Shown one piece after another: positions 32,010 through 44,410 of a stretch of DNA of 64,000 nucleotides. A program made the translations under genes and the position numbers. This DNA is from Urechis unicinctus (lineage: Eukaryota; Annelida; Polychaeta; Xenopneusta; Urechidae): positions 34,243,430 to 34,307,429 of the forward strand of contig CM067356.1 in assembly GCA_034190875.2 (NCBI GenBank), in the 5' to 3' direction. Under the pieces are notes generated by a model. It did no database searches. It saw nothing but the letters and a program-made list of their open reading frames with translations, and was not told the origin of the DNA. Every line of letters starts with the position of its first letter. Within the stretch, counting starts at the first letter, position 1.

Positions 32010-32462
32010 ACATGTCTTTCATAAGAGATGTTTGCATGTACACAGATGTACCTTACCTTACCTTCATGAAGAATGTCTGACATATCCTGAAACAGATTGT
32101 CCAGTGCGCTTGAATGTCTTTGGCAGTGATTAGTTTACCCGAAAGGGTAGACAGTTACGAACTGATTTTTTGTAGAATGTATTCCACTGGCCAACATTTG
32201 TTTGGCTTGGTGACCTTCTGCCGCTCTAACTTGTCTTTGCTGGGAAAAAAAAGAAATTGATGCAATCAAATACCCCTTTTTAAACATAGGGTCATGTCTT
32301 CTGTAGATAATTAATATACATAGCAAGATGTCAATAGGTCTTGCAGCTCTGCTGCTTTTGACAAATTGTTTGATCAAGCATGCTAGTCAGTGGCAGCCCA
32401 AAAGTACACATGAACAACTCATATATTCATGGTCAAACTGAAAAATCGGCTCTGTATGACCC
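32010..32462. other. Mostly unique sequence with a short cttac tail remnant
   Basis: A stretch at 32048-32065 (accttaccttacc) is probably the end of another LINE-family tail. Frames here are short and unrecognised. Confidence 0.4.
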
Positions 32463-32886
32463 TTGACCCCTGGGTTATTATTGAAAAACTGCTCACTGTA
32501 TCCTCCTGCATGTCGTAAGAGGCGGCTAATAGGGGGCAACCTGTTGGCCGTGGGTTGCGACTCGTGTCGGTGGACAATGGGATCCAAGTGGTTGAGTGGA
32601 GTGGTCCTTTTGAGGGCCATATCTGCAGCATACCACTCTGGCCCGGATTTCGCCTAGACCAGAGGCTGGAATGGCCTGGTTCAGTCAATCGGCTGGTGGT
32701 GACTTGCCCTAGGATAATCGTTTCCATTTTTGTCTTTTCCATCTCCATTTTCATTTATCCTAGAAGGCGGCTGCTTAATCAGGTCAATCTTATCTATTAA
32801 CATTTCTTGGCACCATATAACACACTAGTGTTGGTGTGCCGTTAAACCCTATACTTACCTTACCTTACCCTATACTTACCTTACCT
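32463..32886 (+). mobile_element. SINE-like LINE derivative, near full length
   Basis: About 424 bases. It has a degraded 5' end, all blocks of the LINE 5' UTR up to aaggcggctgcttaatcagg, then directly the ggcaccatataacacactag hairpin and a tail in which the ccctatacttaccttacc unit occurs twice. No ORF. Confidence 0.88.
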
Positions 32887-33472
32887 TTCAAACTACCAGT
32901 CTGATCAGTATGGCGTTTGACCTCTGCCATGAGCCAACGCTGCCTAATGCGGCGTTCACACAGTGCCGATTATGGCTCCCGTTTGAGATCAGACAGCACT
33001 ACGACACGAAAAGTCGGATTACTATCCTCAATGATCTGGAATGTCCTATCATTGTCTGAACGCAGTCGTATATGTTCGTAACAGAGTCCTACGGATCTGG
33101 AATGGTCCGGAGAGGTCGGCCAAGCACTCCCGACAGTTAGGTGCGTCCCGTAACATTCGGGAAACTCAGCCGATTTTGTCTAGTCGGATTACAATCGTGA
33201 CTATGTCGTGACAGATTCTGCTGTATCGGATCAAAATCGTAACAATGTCCTGTGTTGTCTGGTCAGTGTCCTGTGGAACGGGCATGATCTGGAGAAATTT
33301 TGCATTGCCGTTTCTTGCCGATTGAGTCCAGATTGCGTCCAGATCTTGCCGAATGCGAACCGTCTTTGCCGAATCCGTTCCGAACAGTTCTGTAATTAAT
33401 ACGGCTGAGCTGCTCACGTATGGAGTATAACGTGTGTGTGTCATTCATTGACAGTACTTTGACCGGTCCACC

Positions 33473-34774
33473 ATGAATGCTGCTCGTAGGCTGAGACTTC
33501 TGCAGCAGGTTGCTCTCATGGAAATGGAAGAAGAAGAAGAAGACCTTCTGTTTGCCAATTATTATTTGAACAGAAGGGCACTGCGACCCGGTAGAAATAG
33601 AAGATACTGGGTCAAGCCCTGGATATCCAGAAGGGAGCAGCTCGGCCAGTATGACACATTGATGAGGGAGCTGAGAGAAGAAGATCCAGAAGCTTTCATC
33701 AACTACATGAGGCTGCCCATGGAACTATACGATGAAGTCCTGGCTCGGATCACACCCCGTATCACCAAACAAGATACCTGATGGAGGCAAGCCCTTGATC
33801 CCGGACTGAAGTTTGCCTGTACCATGAGGCATCTGGCATCCGGCGACAGTTACAGCAGCATAAAGTGGGACTTCAGGGTTCCCAGTAACACCATGTCAAT
33901 GTTTGTCCCTGAAGTCTGCCAAGCCATCATTGATGAGTACGCTGCAGAGGTAATCGCCTGCCCCACTACCCCAGCGGAGTGGAAGGAAATCGCAAATGAA
34001 TTTCTCCGCAGATGGAACTTCCCACATGTGTGCGGTGCATTGGACGGAAAGCACGTTGCGTGCAAGTGCCCACCAAATACCGGATCTACCTATCATAACT
34101 ACGAGGGCTTCTTCTCCATAGTACTGATGGCCCTCGTAGATGCGGACTATAAATTTATTTGGCTTGATGTTGGGCCAGATGGAGCAGCTTCAGACGCACA
34201 AATATACAACGAGTGTGAGCTGAAAGAAGTCCTGCAGAACAAGACCAATCCCGATCCTGAGCCACTTCCTAGAGATGATAGAAATGTGCCATACTTCTTT
34301 GTTGCTGACAATGCCTTTCAACTGAGAACTGACATGATGAAGCCTTTCCCTTTCCGTAACATGACAGTAGAAGAAAGGATCTTTAACTACAGGCTGTCAA
34401 GAGCACGCAGAGTTGTGGAAAATGTCAGGAGTGTGTTGCATGGTAGACAACAGTATTTGAAATCTCTGAGCCAATATGCCAAACGCAATGTGAGAATCAT
34501 CGTACAGGCTTGTGTCTGTCTCCACAACTTAATGAGAATACGCTACCCAAACATGAACATCAACCAGGTTGATCGTGAAGATGTCGAGGACGCAAGGATC
34601 GTACCCGGAGAATGGAGATTGGGCCGAAACATGCTTGACGTTGTCAATGATCAGGGTGCTAACCGTGCAACAATACAGGGCAAGAAGCAGAGACAATATC
34701 TCAAACATTATCTTAACTCTGCCGCTGGATATGTACCTTGGCAGATGAGGATGATCAACCCTCGCCGTGAATGA
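33473..34774 (+). pseudogene. Harbinger (HARBI1-like) DDE transposase with one in-frame stop
   Basis: A single frame of 433 codons interrupted only by TGA at 33779-33781, between Gln-Asp-Thr and Trp-Arg-Gln-Ala-Leu. Upstream of the stop is the N-terminal helical region; downstream is the DDE_Tnp_4 nuclease. Visible motifs include Gly-Asp-Ser-Tyr-Ser-Ser, Val-Pro-Glu-Val-Cys-Gln-Ala-Ile, Gly-Ala-Leu-Asp-Gly-Lys-His (first Asp), Phe-Val-Ala-Asp-Asn-Ala-Phe (second Asp), and Glu-Arg-Ile-Phe-Asn-Tyr-Arg-Leu-Ser-Arg-Ala-Arg (acidic third residue). CGA to TGA at a CpG would explain the stop. AATAAA at 34784-34789 follows the gene closely. Start chosen at the first Met of the frame, before an acidic run. 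Confidence 0.92.
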
Positions 34775-35488
34775 AGACCATATAATAAAATGACAGAACA
34801 CTATGCTATTATGTGTCACATCTTGTATGTATCATTGGCTTTTAAATATAACAGTTTAACTTGTGACATTACTTATTTTGTAGCAAAATAAAATATTGTT
34901 TAATGTTTATTGAAATTTATTTTATTCATGAATGGGTAAATTTATTTGGGAACTCCTAGTTTGGACTACTTTATAATTAAAGGCCACTTGTTTGGCAAAA
35001 AGTTAAAGTTAAAATTTAATAGGTTTAATAAAGTTTAAAAGTTAAAATTTCATACAATAACAAACAAATTAAATTTTCTGAAAACAATATATTTTTTATC
35101 ATGAACAATGTTCATGTCTGATCAATACATTCAATAATAAGAGGTAACATTTTTTCTGTAATATTTATACCTTAAAAGTTTTCTGTAATATTAATACAGA
35201 TTATTTCAAATCTTACAAGTGTTCTGCAATAATTATACAGATTATAGAGATTACTTTTGAATTATACAAGTTTGCTGTAATATAAATACAGCATATCAGC
35301 AAGCAGTTTAAAAATTAAATTTATAATTAAAATGCGACTAGTTGAAATTCAAACTATAATAATGACACAAATTACCAATCAGAAATGTTTTCTATTTCCA
35401 TAAAACAATTTTGAAATTTAAAACCTCCTTATGAGGTTTTGTCCTTATCATGTCAATCACCAGACACAGGTTTCACAATGATACCAAT

Positions 35489-37485
35489 TTAGGCTAAGTC
35501 ACTAGGTGATGTGATAGGAGGAAGGTTCACAGGGTCGGACAATGTGATATCCAGCACACTATCATCCTGTTCACCTGAGACCACGGTTGAGGTCGTGACA
35601 GGTTTTGGCCGTCTCTGACCAGATGAGGAACTCTGGTGTACGTGAAGTGCAGGTGTACTTGGTCCCTCCGTGGCCCAGGTGCCAGTGTGAGATCCAGCGT
35701 GAGATCCAGAGTAGCCTTCGTGATACGCAGCACCATAACCAGCAAACTGCTGCGACTGCATGCTACTAAAATGACAGAAAAAACACAACATTAAGTACAA
35801 ATGACATCAATAAATATATAAATAATGTTTAATAAATGTCACATTTTATAATTTTAGAAAATGACATTTTATCATTTTAGAAAATGACATTTTATCATTT
35901 TAGAAAATGACATTTTCATATACAGATACTATATTTACCTAATTTCTGGCATGCTTCTCGGGCGCTGCTCCTGGGAATACTGCTGAGGGAACTGCCAGAG
36001 GTTTTCATGGTTGAGTGTAGGGTCCCAACCCCCAGCACCACTGTTACTCATCATGCTGCCATAGTTGGCTTGCTGGGACATATGAGCACTGGACACAGGC
36101 TGGAATGTGGCTTGCTGTCTATATGCTGATGTGGAGGTCTGTGACTGGGTCTGTGACTGAGTCTGTTGCTGAGTCTGCGGCTGGGTAGTTGGTGTTGACA
36201 ATGTGGAGGACATCTGCAATTTGTCGTTTAGTTCGTCAAACGACACAAGAATCGGGACAATCTTCTTTTTAAAACTGAAAAGACAGAAACGTTAAACAAT
36301 ATACGTTTTAATGCAATACATAATAAACAACATAAATAAAATGGTTATTTGGTCAATTATTTGTGCAATAAATTTAATTAATAAATTTATAGCAAATATT
36401 TGGAATATTATATTTACCTGGGTGCAGACTCTCGGCCACAGACTCGAACCAATTGCAAAAGCCAGATCTAGCCGAGTCTAACTTCTTGGGGGATGATATA
36501 ATAGGGGTGACAGCAGCAGCCATGATCTCAGCTCGGAACTGGGCTGTTGCGTCGGCCCTCTCCTTCATGTGGCTGAAGAAGGCAGCATCATGCTCCTTCA
36601 TTTTCTGCGCATGTGTCTTCTTCTTGCCGCCCGTGGAGGAAGGAGGCGCCTGCTCTGGGGAAGTAGTCGTGGGAGTTGTTACAGGATCTTCACGTCCATC
36701 AAGTACCATATTGATATCGGCAATGTCCTCGTCATGCCTCTGCTGCATGTCCTGCGTTGATTCCTCATATGCAATGGAGGACGCAGCGTCGTCTACAGTC
36801 TCAGCAGCAGCAGTAATTTTTCCCTTAAGCTGAAAATACAGAAACAAACATAACAAATAATTGAATTATTGAACACAATAAATTTGAAAATAATGAAATT
36901 TAATTACCCATACATGTGTATATGTAAAATTTTAAATGTCAAATAATATTTAAAATTTATCCAAGATGAAAATTTATCCAAACTTAAAATATTTTTACAT
37001 TTTCAGCTTGGATAAACATTGAATAAATACATTCAGTTATTTGCATAATACTTACACTAACAGGCGTCTTCTTATTTACACGGTGGATGTATAGCTTGAG
37101 AAATTTAAGGTTATCCAATATCCACTTCTCACGGTCAGTCAGTTCAGCTCCTGATCCAGAGGGTCGGGCAACCAGTTTACCATACCTTGCACGTACACTG
37201 TCGTACCAGGTCAACAGGCATCTAACTGAAAATACAGAAAAGAAAACCAATGTCATTATAAGAAATATATAAATGCTCATAAATCTCATAACTAAATCTC
37301 ATAAGTAAATCTCGTAACTATCTACATATTTTAAATGCATAAAATCTCATAAATATCTGCACATTTTACATCTATCTAAACATTTAACATGAAACAAAAT
37401 ATCAAAACTAAATCTCATAATTACATAATCTCTGAAATGGAATGAACACAAAAAGCAAGCAATTTAAAATGAATTTCAGCTTACC
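35489..37485 (-). pseudogene. Harbinger-associated MADF/Myb-like protein, spliced
   Basis: Exons on the minus strand: ...37485 (5' exon not recognisable, donor AAG|GTAAGC), 37225-37056, 36829-36418, 36274-35939, 35765-35489. All introns are short with GT-AG ends and good tracts (ttttctgtattttcag, ctgtcttttcag, ctgtcattttag). Exon 37225-37056 encodes the end of a MADF/Myb-type DNA-binding domain (Leu-Leu-Thr-Trp-Tyr-Asp-Ser-Val-Arg). The next encodes an Ala/Glu-rich linker and Phe-Cys-Asn-Trp-Phe-Glu-Ser-Val-Ala. The last two encode a Gln/Ser/Thr-rich tail. In Harbinger elements this partner takes the transposase to the nucleus and the DNA ends. Phases agree at two joins, but exon 36829-36418 ends in phase 1 where the next needs phase 2, implying a one-base loss. 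The N-terminal half of the domain is missing. Confidence 0.7.
35850..35915. repeat. 22-bp tandem repeat, about three units
   Basis: tttagaaaatgacattttatca repeats almost perfectly between two exons of the MADF-like gene. The unit itself is partly palindromic (aaaatgacatttt). Confidence 0.8.
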
Positions 37486-37714
37486 TTCATATCCTAAATT
37501 GTCGGCCTAACGGGATAATCGGGACGAATTCGGCTGGATCGGGACGCCTCCTGAACAATATCTGATTGTTTTCGTGATTAAATAAATGTTTTACAAATTT
37601 TAATAAAAGTTTGAATTTCCAGCCACGAATCACAGGATCTTGATCAGACTTTTGACACATTTTAATCGGGAATGGTCCTATCAAGGACGGCAGTAAAAAT
37701 CCTGAATGTGTGAC

Positions 37715-38984
37715 TTAGGCTTAAGACAGAAGCACCACCTCCAATGTGTGCAGATGGGTGTGACAAGATGAACGACAAGCGACTGAGTCATACCAGAGTG
37801 GGTTCCGCATGTATCAAGACAAGCCCTAGGTGAGTGGAGGGTAGAGGAATCCTTGATAGTCTGGTGCTGGGAAGTTATCTCGTATTGTTGTAACAGCGCA
37901 GGCTGGTAACGGAACTCTTTATCTTTTGTCCAAGATGTCCCCAGCACCAGCGAACAAACTGTCTGTATGTATATGTAATGCCTGTAAAATATCAATGTTA
38001 TATTGTTGATTCATCCATGCTCAAATGTTTTTTTGTCATACTGATTTCAATAAGTATAATGAAATTGTTAATAATGACTGCAAGCCTTTGTACAGATGTA
38101 TGTGTTAGTAAATAATAAAAAAGTAACTTCACCTTTGTACATCAATATCTGACATGTGCTGGTGTTGTTATCTGCTGGAGAAATATGACACTTACAAGGT
38201 CCAAGGGTTCATACAGAGTGGTCTGAAACCAGGATGATGGGTTATGCAACCAATTAGAATGGGCTGTTCTCTATGGAGGTCATGACTTAAGGTATCTCTT
38301 CACAGGATGCTGATACTTCCACCTCTACCATTGGTTCACAGTGTCCACACAAACACCTGTAACATGATGTAGTGGTGAGGATATTATAATATGTAATTGG
38401 TGATGACATAGTGTATGGCAGATATATTTTAGCTGTGTACATTCATTGAAACTCAGATGTAACACTGACCATGATAATAATAACATAACCTTTATTTCCT
38501 TAAGTCAAGTTATGCATTAATTTATTGGCCAAGTGATATTCATAAAAGAAAAAGCTGTTGTACTTGCTCTCCTATATATGTTCTAGCTCAGAAATAATTA
38601 ACATCGACTTTGATGAGGCCTACTTCATATCCAAGTGCATCTCAATTTATTAACTGCTGCACTGAAATTAGTTGTAGTTTGTTTACAATTTTTGTCAAGG
38701 TGCTTTTACATTTACCGGGTACAATATGAAATCGTGAGCTTTCTGGTGAGATGTGCATTTTTCATGATCGTCAACGCGTCCTAAAAGTTGTACAGCCAAG
38801 TATGAATGTGTTTTTTGGAGGTGCTTGTCACTTTTTATTTTGAGCCGTAGTAACTAACAATGGTTGCATGTCATTACTAACCAATATTTGTTTATCCACG
38901 AATACGATGTAAATGGACCAATATTCCACCGACTGGAAAGTATCCTGGCGCAGTGTAGTTTCTGAAATATACAACATGTATTTC
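37715..38984. other. No gene seen
   Basis: Unique, AT-rich sequence. One 104-codon minus-strand frame (37681-37995) overlaps the transposon end and shows no recognisable domain. Confidence 0.5.
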
Positions 38985-39055
38985 CATGTAGTGCATATGT
39001 ATGCCTAGACTCACGAAGGTGATCTCAGGTTCACCCATTCATTCTGTGTCTTGCA

Positions 39056-39442
39056 TTACGCATTCAACAGATGGGCACGATGAGGAAGAACTGTTTTCGA
39101 TGCGATCTCTTTATTTACCTTCGAAGCAGGTTTGTTTGTGTTGGTGCAGCAATTGAGAGTTGACCAACGTTGAACAACAGGCATTATGCAACTTGACAGT
39201 GATGTATAGAATTCTGGACAAGGATTTATTTCCGTGATAATGAATGATAAGTTAATTGCATATTCTTGATAGATATGTTGTATTGGTTCGAACGAAACAT
39301 TGGTAATGATCAGCCAACAATCAGCCTCAGTGTTGTGTAAGATCCCTGCATAAAGACATTTGGTTGGCAACGTAGAAACAAAGTACTGTCTGTAAGCTTT
39401 GATAGTTCCAGGATTGTCGTGGGGGACACCACTTAAATTCAC
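39056..39442 (-). other. Unrecognised 128-codon frame in duplicated block
   Basis: Its last about 70 codons have an uninterrupted, indel-free counterpart at about 60310-60515, ending in the same Leu-Leu-Asn-Ala-stop. Substitutions are not obviously concentrated at third codon positions. Copy 1 has a donor-like gaag|gtaaata inside; copy 2 does not. Could be a paralogous exon or chance. Confidence 0.25.
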
Positions 39443-41686
39443 CTATATACATCGCCAGGTCAGATATAGATGGGACCTTCATTATGAGAGGTTATCTGTG
39501 GGTTGTATTCTTTTTTCAAGGTCACAGCCTCAAGTCATGAATGTGTGAATTCTTTATATTTCTGTGGCGCTCAGATTGATGTAATTTGCACCTACCGGCG
39601 ATCACAGGGTCTTGTATTTCGCATTTGGTTGTCAACGAGTAATAAATGGTATATCACAGCACTAAAACTAGGCTTATGTTATCTGATTTGGTTGACCATG
39701 GCCATATTTTCATAAGTCATGCCACATCGTATAGTAATTAACAGCACCGGATGCATAAGCTGCATTGCGCACGTCATGATGTGTGTGGTTAGTCGATACG
39801 AACAGTATGATGTACCCAAACTATTCTATTGATAGTGCGTTGAAATCATGATGTCCCACTGATGTTGGCAAGCAAAATTCGGTAGTGAAATCTAGCTTTA
39901 TCAGCTGAAAGGTCATTACATATTGCTATCTGACGGCCTGTTACCAGTAGTGTCGAATATTTGCGTCTTGTTCAAAATACAGGAAGTATGTGTCACCAAT
40001 ATATTTCAAGCCTTTAATTGACAGCCAATAGTTATCATGCCTCCGAATCATCAAATCACATTTGGTGTGCGTTAAACGTTCGTGGGTCGTGTTTCTCAAA
40101 ACATGTGACGTCTGCTTAAAAAGACACCAATAATGATACGCTGTCATTCAGTGACGTTTGCTTGGCAAGGCATCTTTATAGGGAGATCAGCTGTTAAACA
40201 TTCAAATAGTTGCTAAGCTTTCACATGATGCAAGTTATCATCACCAGGGAAACATCTTGGTCATGCAGCAATGTGTAAGCTAGAGAGCTACAAGAATGAC
40301 TCAATATGGTGGCCATGTTCATATTATGACGAATCGGTGTATCCACGTGACATCCGCACTCTCGCACTGCAATAACGTATTTCACAGAAACAGGCAATCA
40401 AACCTATGTCTCAACGAGGTCATTAACCAAGATGTGTCTGTGCATCTGTTTCGATTCTTCGCTAATTATTGCCAATCGATGTCATCAATTGATTAAGTGC
40501 CCTACGTTAGCTAAGGCTAAGCCCTTCTGGTGCTGAGGCTATAATGAACGCAAACCGAACGATTATAAACGCGCTTAGTTTGCCTGTCAACCACGTTTAC
40601 ATCTAATGGAAGCTAAATCCAAGTCTCTCTCAACGATTATATATGCATTGATGATAAACGGAAGATTTGACTACGCTATATTAGATTTCATCAAGCAATG
40701 TCGTCTGTTGGCTTTGCTGCCGACTTTGCTATAAACGGCTATGGCATAATGCAAACTGTTTCCTCATGTGACGTAAGCAATAAACAGCGGTGGCTTAGAG
40801 CGGGAGCATTAACCGCAGAGTGATTAAATGTTATCTAACCTCTCCTCGTAGACGTGACGAATAGGCAAAATGTATCGACACAAAAATCTGGAATTTGCTC
40901 CTTGCTAATCTACTAAGGAACACCTCAAAGTTTATCTATTGAAGGTATCCTGCTTGATATTGAATTAAAATGCCTGCGTAAGCTAATGACTGCAATACTG
41001 AAGGATTATATAGATAACATTAACAAGTCCAGCTGTGCCGCAAAAGGCAAATGCAGCCGACCAATGTTCCACAGTTTCGACCTCCGCCTTTATCACCCTT
41101 TCTACTCGTTTTGATTATGAAAAATGGTCTGCTAAGACGTATTTCATCTGCATCAATCAGAAAACAAGCGCTTATACTCCACGTAAAATTGATATAATAT
41201 TATTTCATACAAAAATACTAACGGTATCCATGAAAACTAGACAACTAGTAGTTAACAATTCGCAAGAAGCTGAGTTGTTGGCACAACATACCGATACCTG
41301 ATGCAAGCTATCTTTCATTATTGGCATGTGCTGTTGTCGGTATTTTATGGCGGAGTTCTTCGGAGCTCCTCATAGTCTTTGATGGTATTCAATGAAGCAA
41401 ATATTGGTAGTTGTTGCCTGGCTTATGGCTGCGTTTATCAATCATCTTCGTTAATCGTTGGCGTTTATGTTTCTAATATTGTATTAACAATAGTGGCATT
41501 AATTAAGGACAACTGATGGTCCTTCGCTGAATGTTGTACACACAAATAAATCGCTATTATTGGATTAAGTCATAACAATAGTTTGCAGGTATTTGCGCGT
41601 AACCTTTTGATAAAATTGCATTAACGTACTCTGATTGTTGTGACACCCCTTGAGTAAGGTTCCTTCGCTGAGCAATGCAATTTTCT

Positions 41687-41771
41687 GTTGTATATATAGA
41701 TATATATATACATATATAGATATATAAATAAATCGCTATTATTGGCAAGCAATGATAAGTCATATGCATTA

Positions 41772-41810
<39 letters not shown>

Positions 41811-41841
41811 TATATATATATATATATATATATAGATATCA

Positions 41842-41904
<63 letters not shown>

Positions 41905-41929
41905 CTAAAATATATATATATTTAAGATA
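41687..41929. repeat. (AT)n microsatellite
   Basis: Several long AT runs broken by ag, tc and gt. The long Tyr/Ile-only frames across it are artefacts. Confidence 0.95.
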
Positions 41930-44410
41930 AAACGTTTAAGATAATAAGGGAAGAGATTCCTTCTGTGATTGATTGCATTCCTTCCTTCTTAAATGACACC
42001 CTAATAACAAATAGAACGATGGGCTGCCAACAGTCCAAGTGCCATTTCATCGCGCTCAACGTATGTGATTGCCCACACATTGATCGGCCCTTTTGGCTGG
42101 AGTACCTTGTTATTAATTGCGTATGTCGAGTTGTTGTATTGGGTAATAATGCTGTGCCGCTGACTTGTATAAGTATTATCACTATCGAAGCGATTGTGTT
42201 GCCACTTCTATGTCGTTAAATGTATAACAGCAAATACGAAACTAACCACGTATGGCTTCATGAAACACATATCATATACGGTGAATAATGAGTGCCAATT
42301 CAAACCCGCCCCTTGAATAAGCTTTTAGCACAAGGAGGGTGATGTTGCAGGCATCTTAACTTAAGCTATGCAGATATGCAAAATATATCATTGACACCAT
42401 TAGTGATACACAATTTGAAGACATTATATCACTGCTAAATGCAATGTCTCAGACAGAGGAATGACATTTTCTTCACGCGTTCATCTTGTTGTAGATTACG
42501 ACCAGAACACTAAAGCTTGATATTGCTACCTGTGAAAATACAACCAAGTTCAAACGGAGCAGCAATGTATCCACAATTATAAGCACCCTAAATACGATTC
42601 ACGAAGAGATACATGTGAATGATTCCCATTGCGAGAACATCAGTGCGTTAAGTGTAGTACATATCTGCGTTTAAAGCTTTTTGAAATTATTTAATTTTGC
42701 AATATTGCTGAAGTTCAGGCTTCACTGTAAACACGAGTCTCGTACATGGGTTCAGCTATCAAATCAGTGTCTTAAGACTTGCATCAGTCAGTGAAACGTG
42801 AAAAAAATCCAATCACCGACAGCGGAGCGCGCTGCTCTTTTGCCGATCAAGAACACCGTCTCTGCCTATCTCTCGTGTAATGCTGTCGAGCCAAGAAGTC
42901 GACCAGTAAGCTGAGGTGGCATTCCAATCACCAATTGCCAGGCTGTCGGGATTACCTAGTCATCTTAGATTAATAGTTTTGCTATACTTAAAACGTTTGG
43001 TGTCCTTGCACAGCAGGACAGGGTTAATAGCAAATACCTCATACGTCATGCATTCGAATCGTACTTGGATGTACGTGAATGATTCGCAAATAGTTCAAAG
43101 GTGACACCGTTACATTGTGTTGGTGTTATCAACTGTGCATCGATGAGTCCGCTGCCCTATTTAGCAACCGGGAACAACCTTGTTCGCCTTTCCTTATTTC
43201 GTTTACTATTTTGCCCTCTACCTTACAAGATGATATCTGTTTTATGATTTACTAGATTTAAGGTCACATTACTTTTCAAAAATATTCGGTGGCTGAAAGC
43301 AAGTTTTTATTGTTACTTTTCTGCTGAATGTAGAGTATGTATTTTAATAATGAATGGCATAGCAGTTCGATCTAAGAGAGGCATTGGTAAGTCGTAATAC
43401 GTCGTATTAGATAATGCAGGAGGTAGCAGCACACAGGCCGAGCAGACTGAGGCCAGATACCTCACTGAACACAAGAACGCTTCTAGAGGCGTAAAAAGAT
43501 GCGCCGCATCTTTGAAAATTGCGCACCGTTTCATTGAGACGGTCCATCACCCTCGTCCGCCCGCGAAACGGTACGCAGAACATACAATTACACCTGTCGT
43601 GGAACTTTTTGGGGACGTAAGGGGGTAGGGAGAGGGGTGGAGGCTTGTCCTCAAGCGATAATATATTATGCGACTCAAAAATCAACTAGCTATACATGGT
43701 GGTCACATTAAAAGTACCTTATTTGACAAACTGATATACGATATGTCTTAGTTTATATCTGGTTGGGTGGATCTTTAAGGATATTTTTTACAGACTATCA
43801 ACTCATTGCGTCAATAACCGGCATCCTACCGTATGGTATCTATTTACGGCGAGTTTGTTTACCGTGACATATATATATATATATGCTGTATCAACTATGA
43901 GGTGCTAGATTGTTATTATTCAAACACTCGAGTATGACGATGCTAATCAACCATTATATTTCGTTTATATACAAAATGTCGTCAGCTGGAACGCACATCT
44001 TGCATACATGGCAAGAATCTGCCACGCTCACCTTCTTGGTTAATCGGCCTGTAATATCCATATGCACAATCATTCAATATATTAGCACAACAGAGATGTT
44101 TAATGTGGTCACAACAGACCCGGCAATGTGTCAATCAGTCACGATGCATGAGCTGTGGGTTTTGTGGTGTCATAAACGTCATCCAACGTACCTGCCTCCA
44201 AACCTGTCATGTCAGCCACTCTGGCTCATTTCACGCATCGGGATTCATATCTTATCGAAGTATTCAGTGGGCGGCCTGTGCCATATGTCGAGAAATTATG
44301 CTTGTAGTTTTGCCGTCGTTTGTATATGCGGTCGTACATTTATCCCGATCTAATTGTTATAACACAATTTAAGTGTTTATTTGAAGAGAATATAGTGCCT
44401 ATAAAAATCG

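Larger units (their letters stand above)
32946..37714. mobile_element. PIF/Harbinger-type DNA transposon (ends approximate)
   Basis: Contains the two genes typical of the superfamily in convergent orientation: a DDE transposase on the plus strand and a spliced MADF/Myb-like DNA-binding protein on the minus strand. The left end is placed at gcgttcacacagtgcc (near 32951). The right end is placed at a partly complementary cctgaatgtgtgac (37701-37714), each next to TAA/TTA, the superfamily's usual target. The inverted repeats are weak, so the borders are tentative. Subterminal gatctggaatg and tcggatta motifs recur at 32990-33250. Confidence 0.75.
38985..44410. repeat. Duplicated block, copy 1
   Basis: Co-linear with 60245-64000 in direct orientation, with many substitutions and indels. 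Anchor pairs: 38996/60247 (tatgcctagactcacg), 39560/60540 (tatatttctgtggcgctc), 40750/61670, 41940/62440 (gataataagggaag), 43430/63650, 44290/63870. Both copies have a long (AT)n tract at the matching place. No gene is certain. Short frames that stay open in both copies are described in the findings. Confidence 0.85.

Noticed and set aside
39280-39300. tRNA T-arm-like motif (ggttcgaac)
   Set aside because: No cloverleaf, acceptor stem or anticodon arm could be found around it.
41557-41930. Overlapping ORFs rich in Tyr and Ile on both strands
   Set aside because: They are translations of the (AT)n microsatellite; the same applies at 57285-57562 and 61959-62479.
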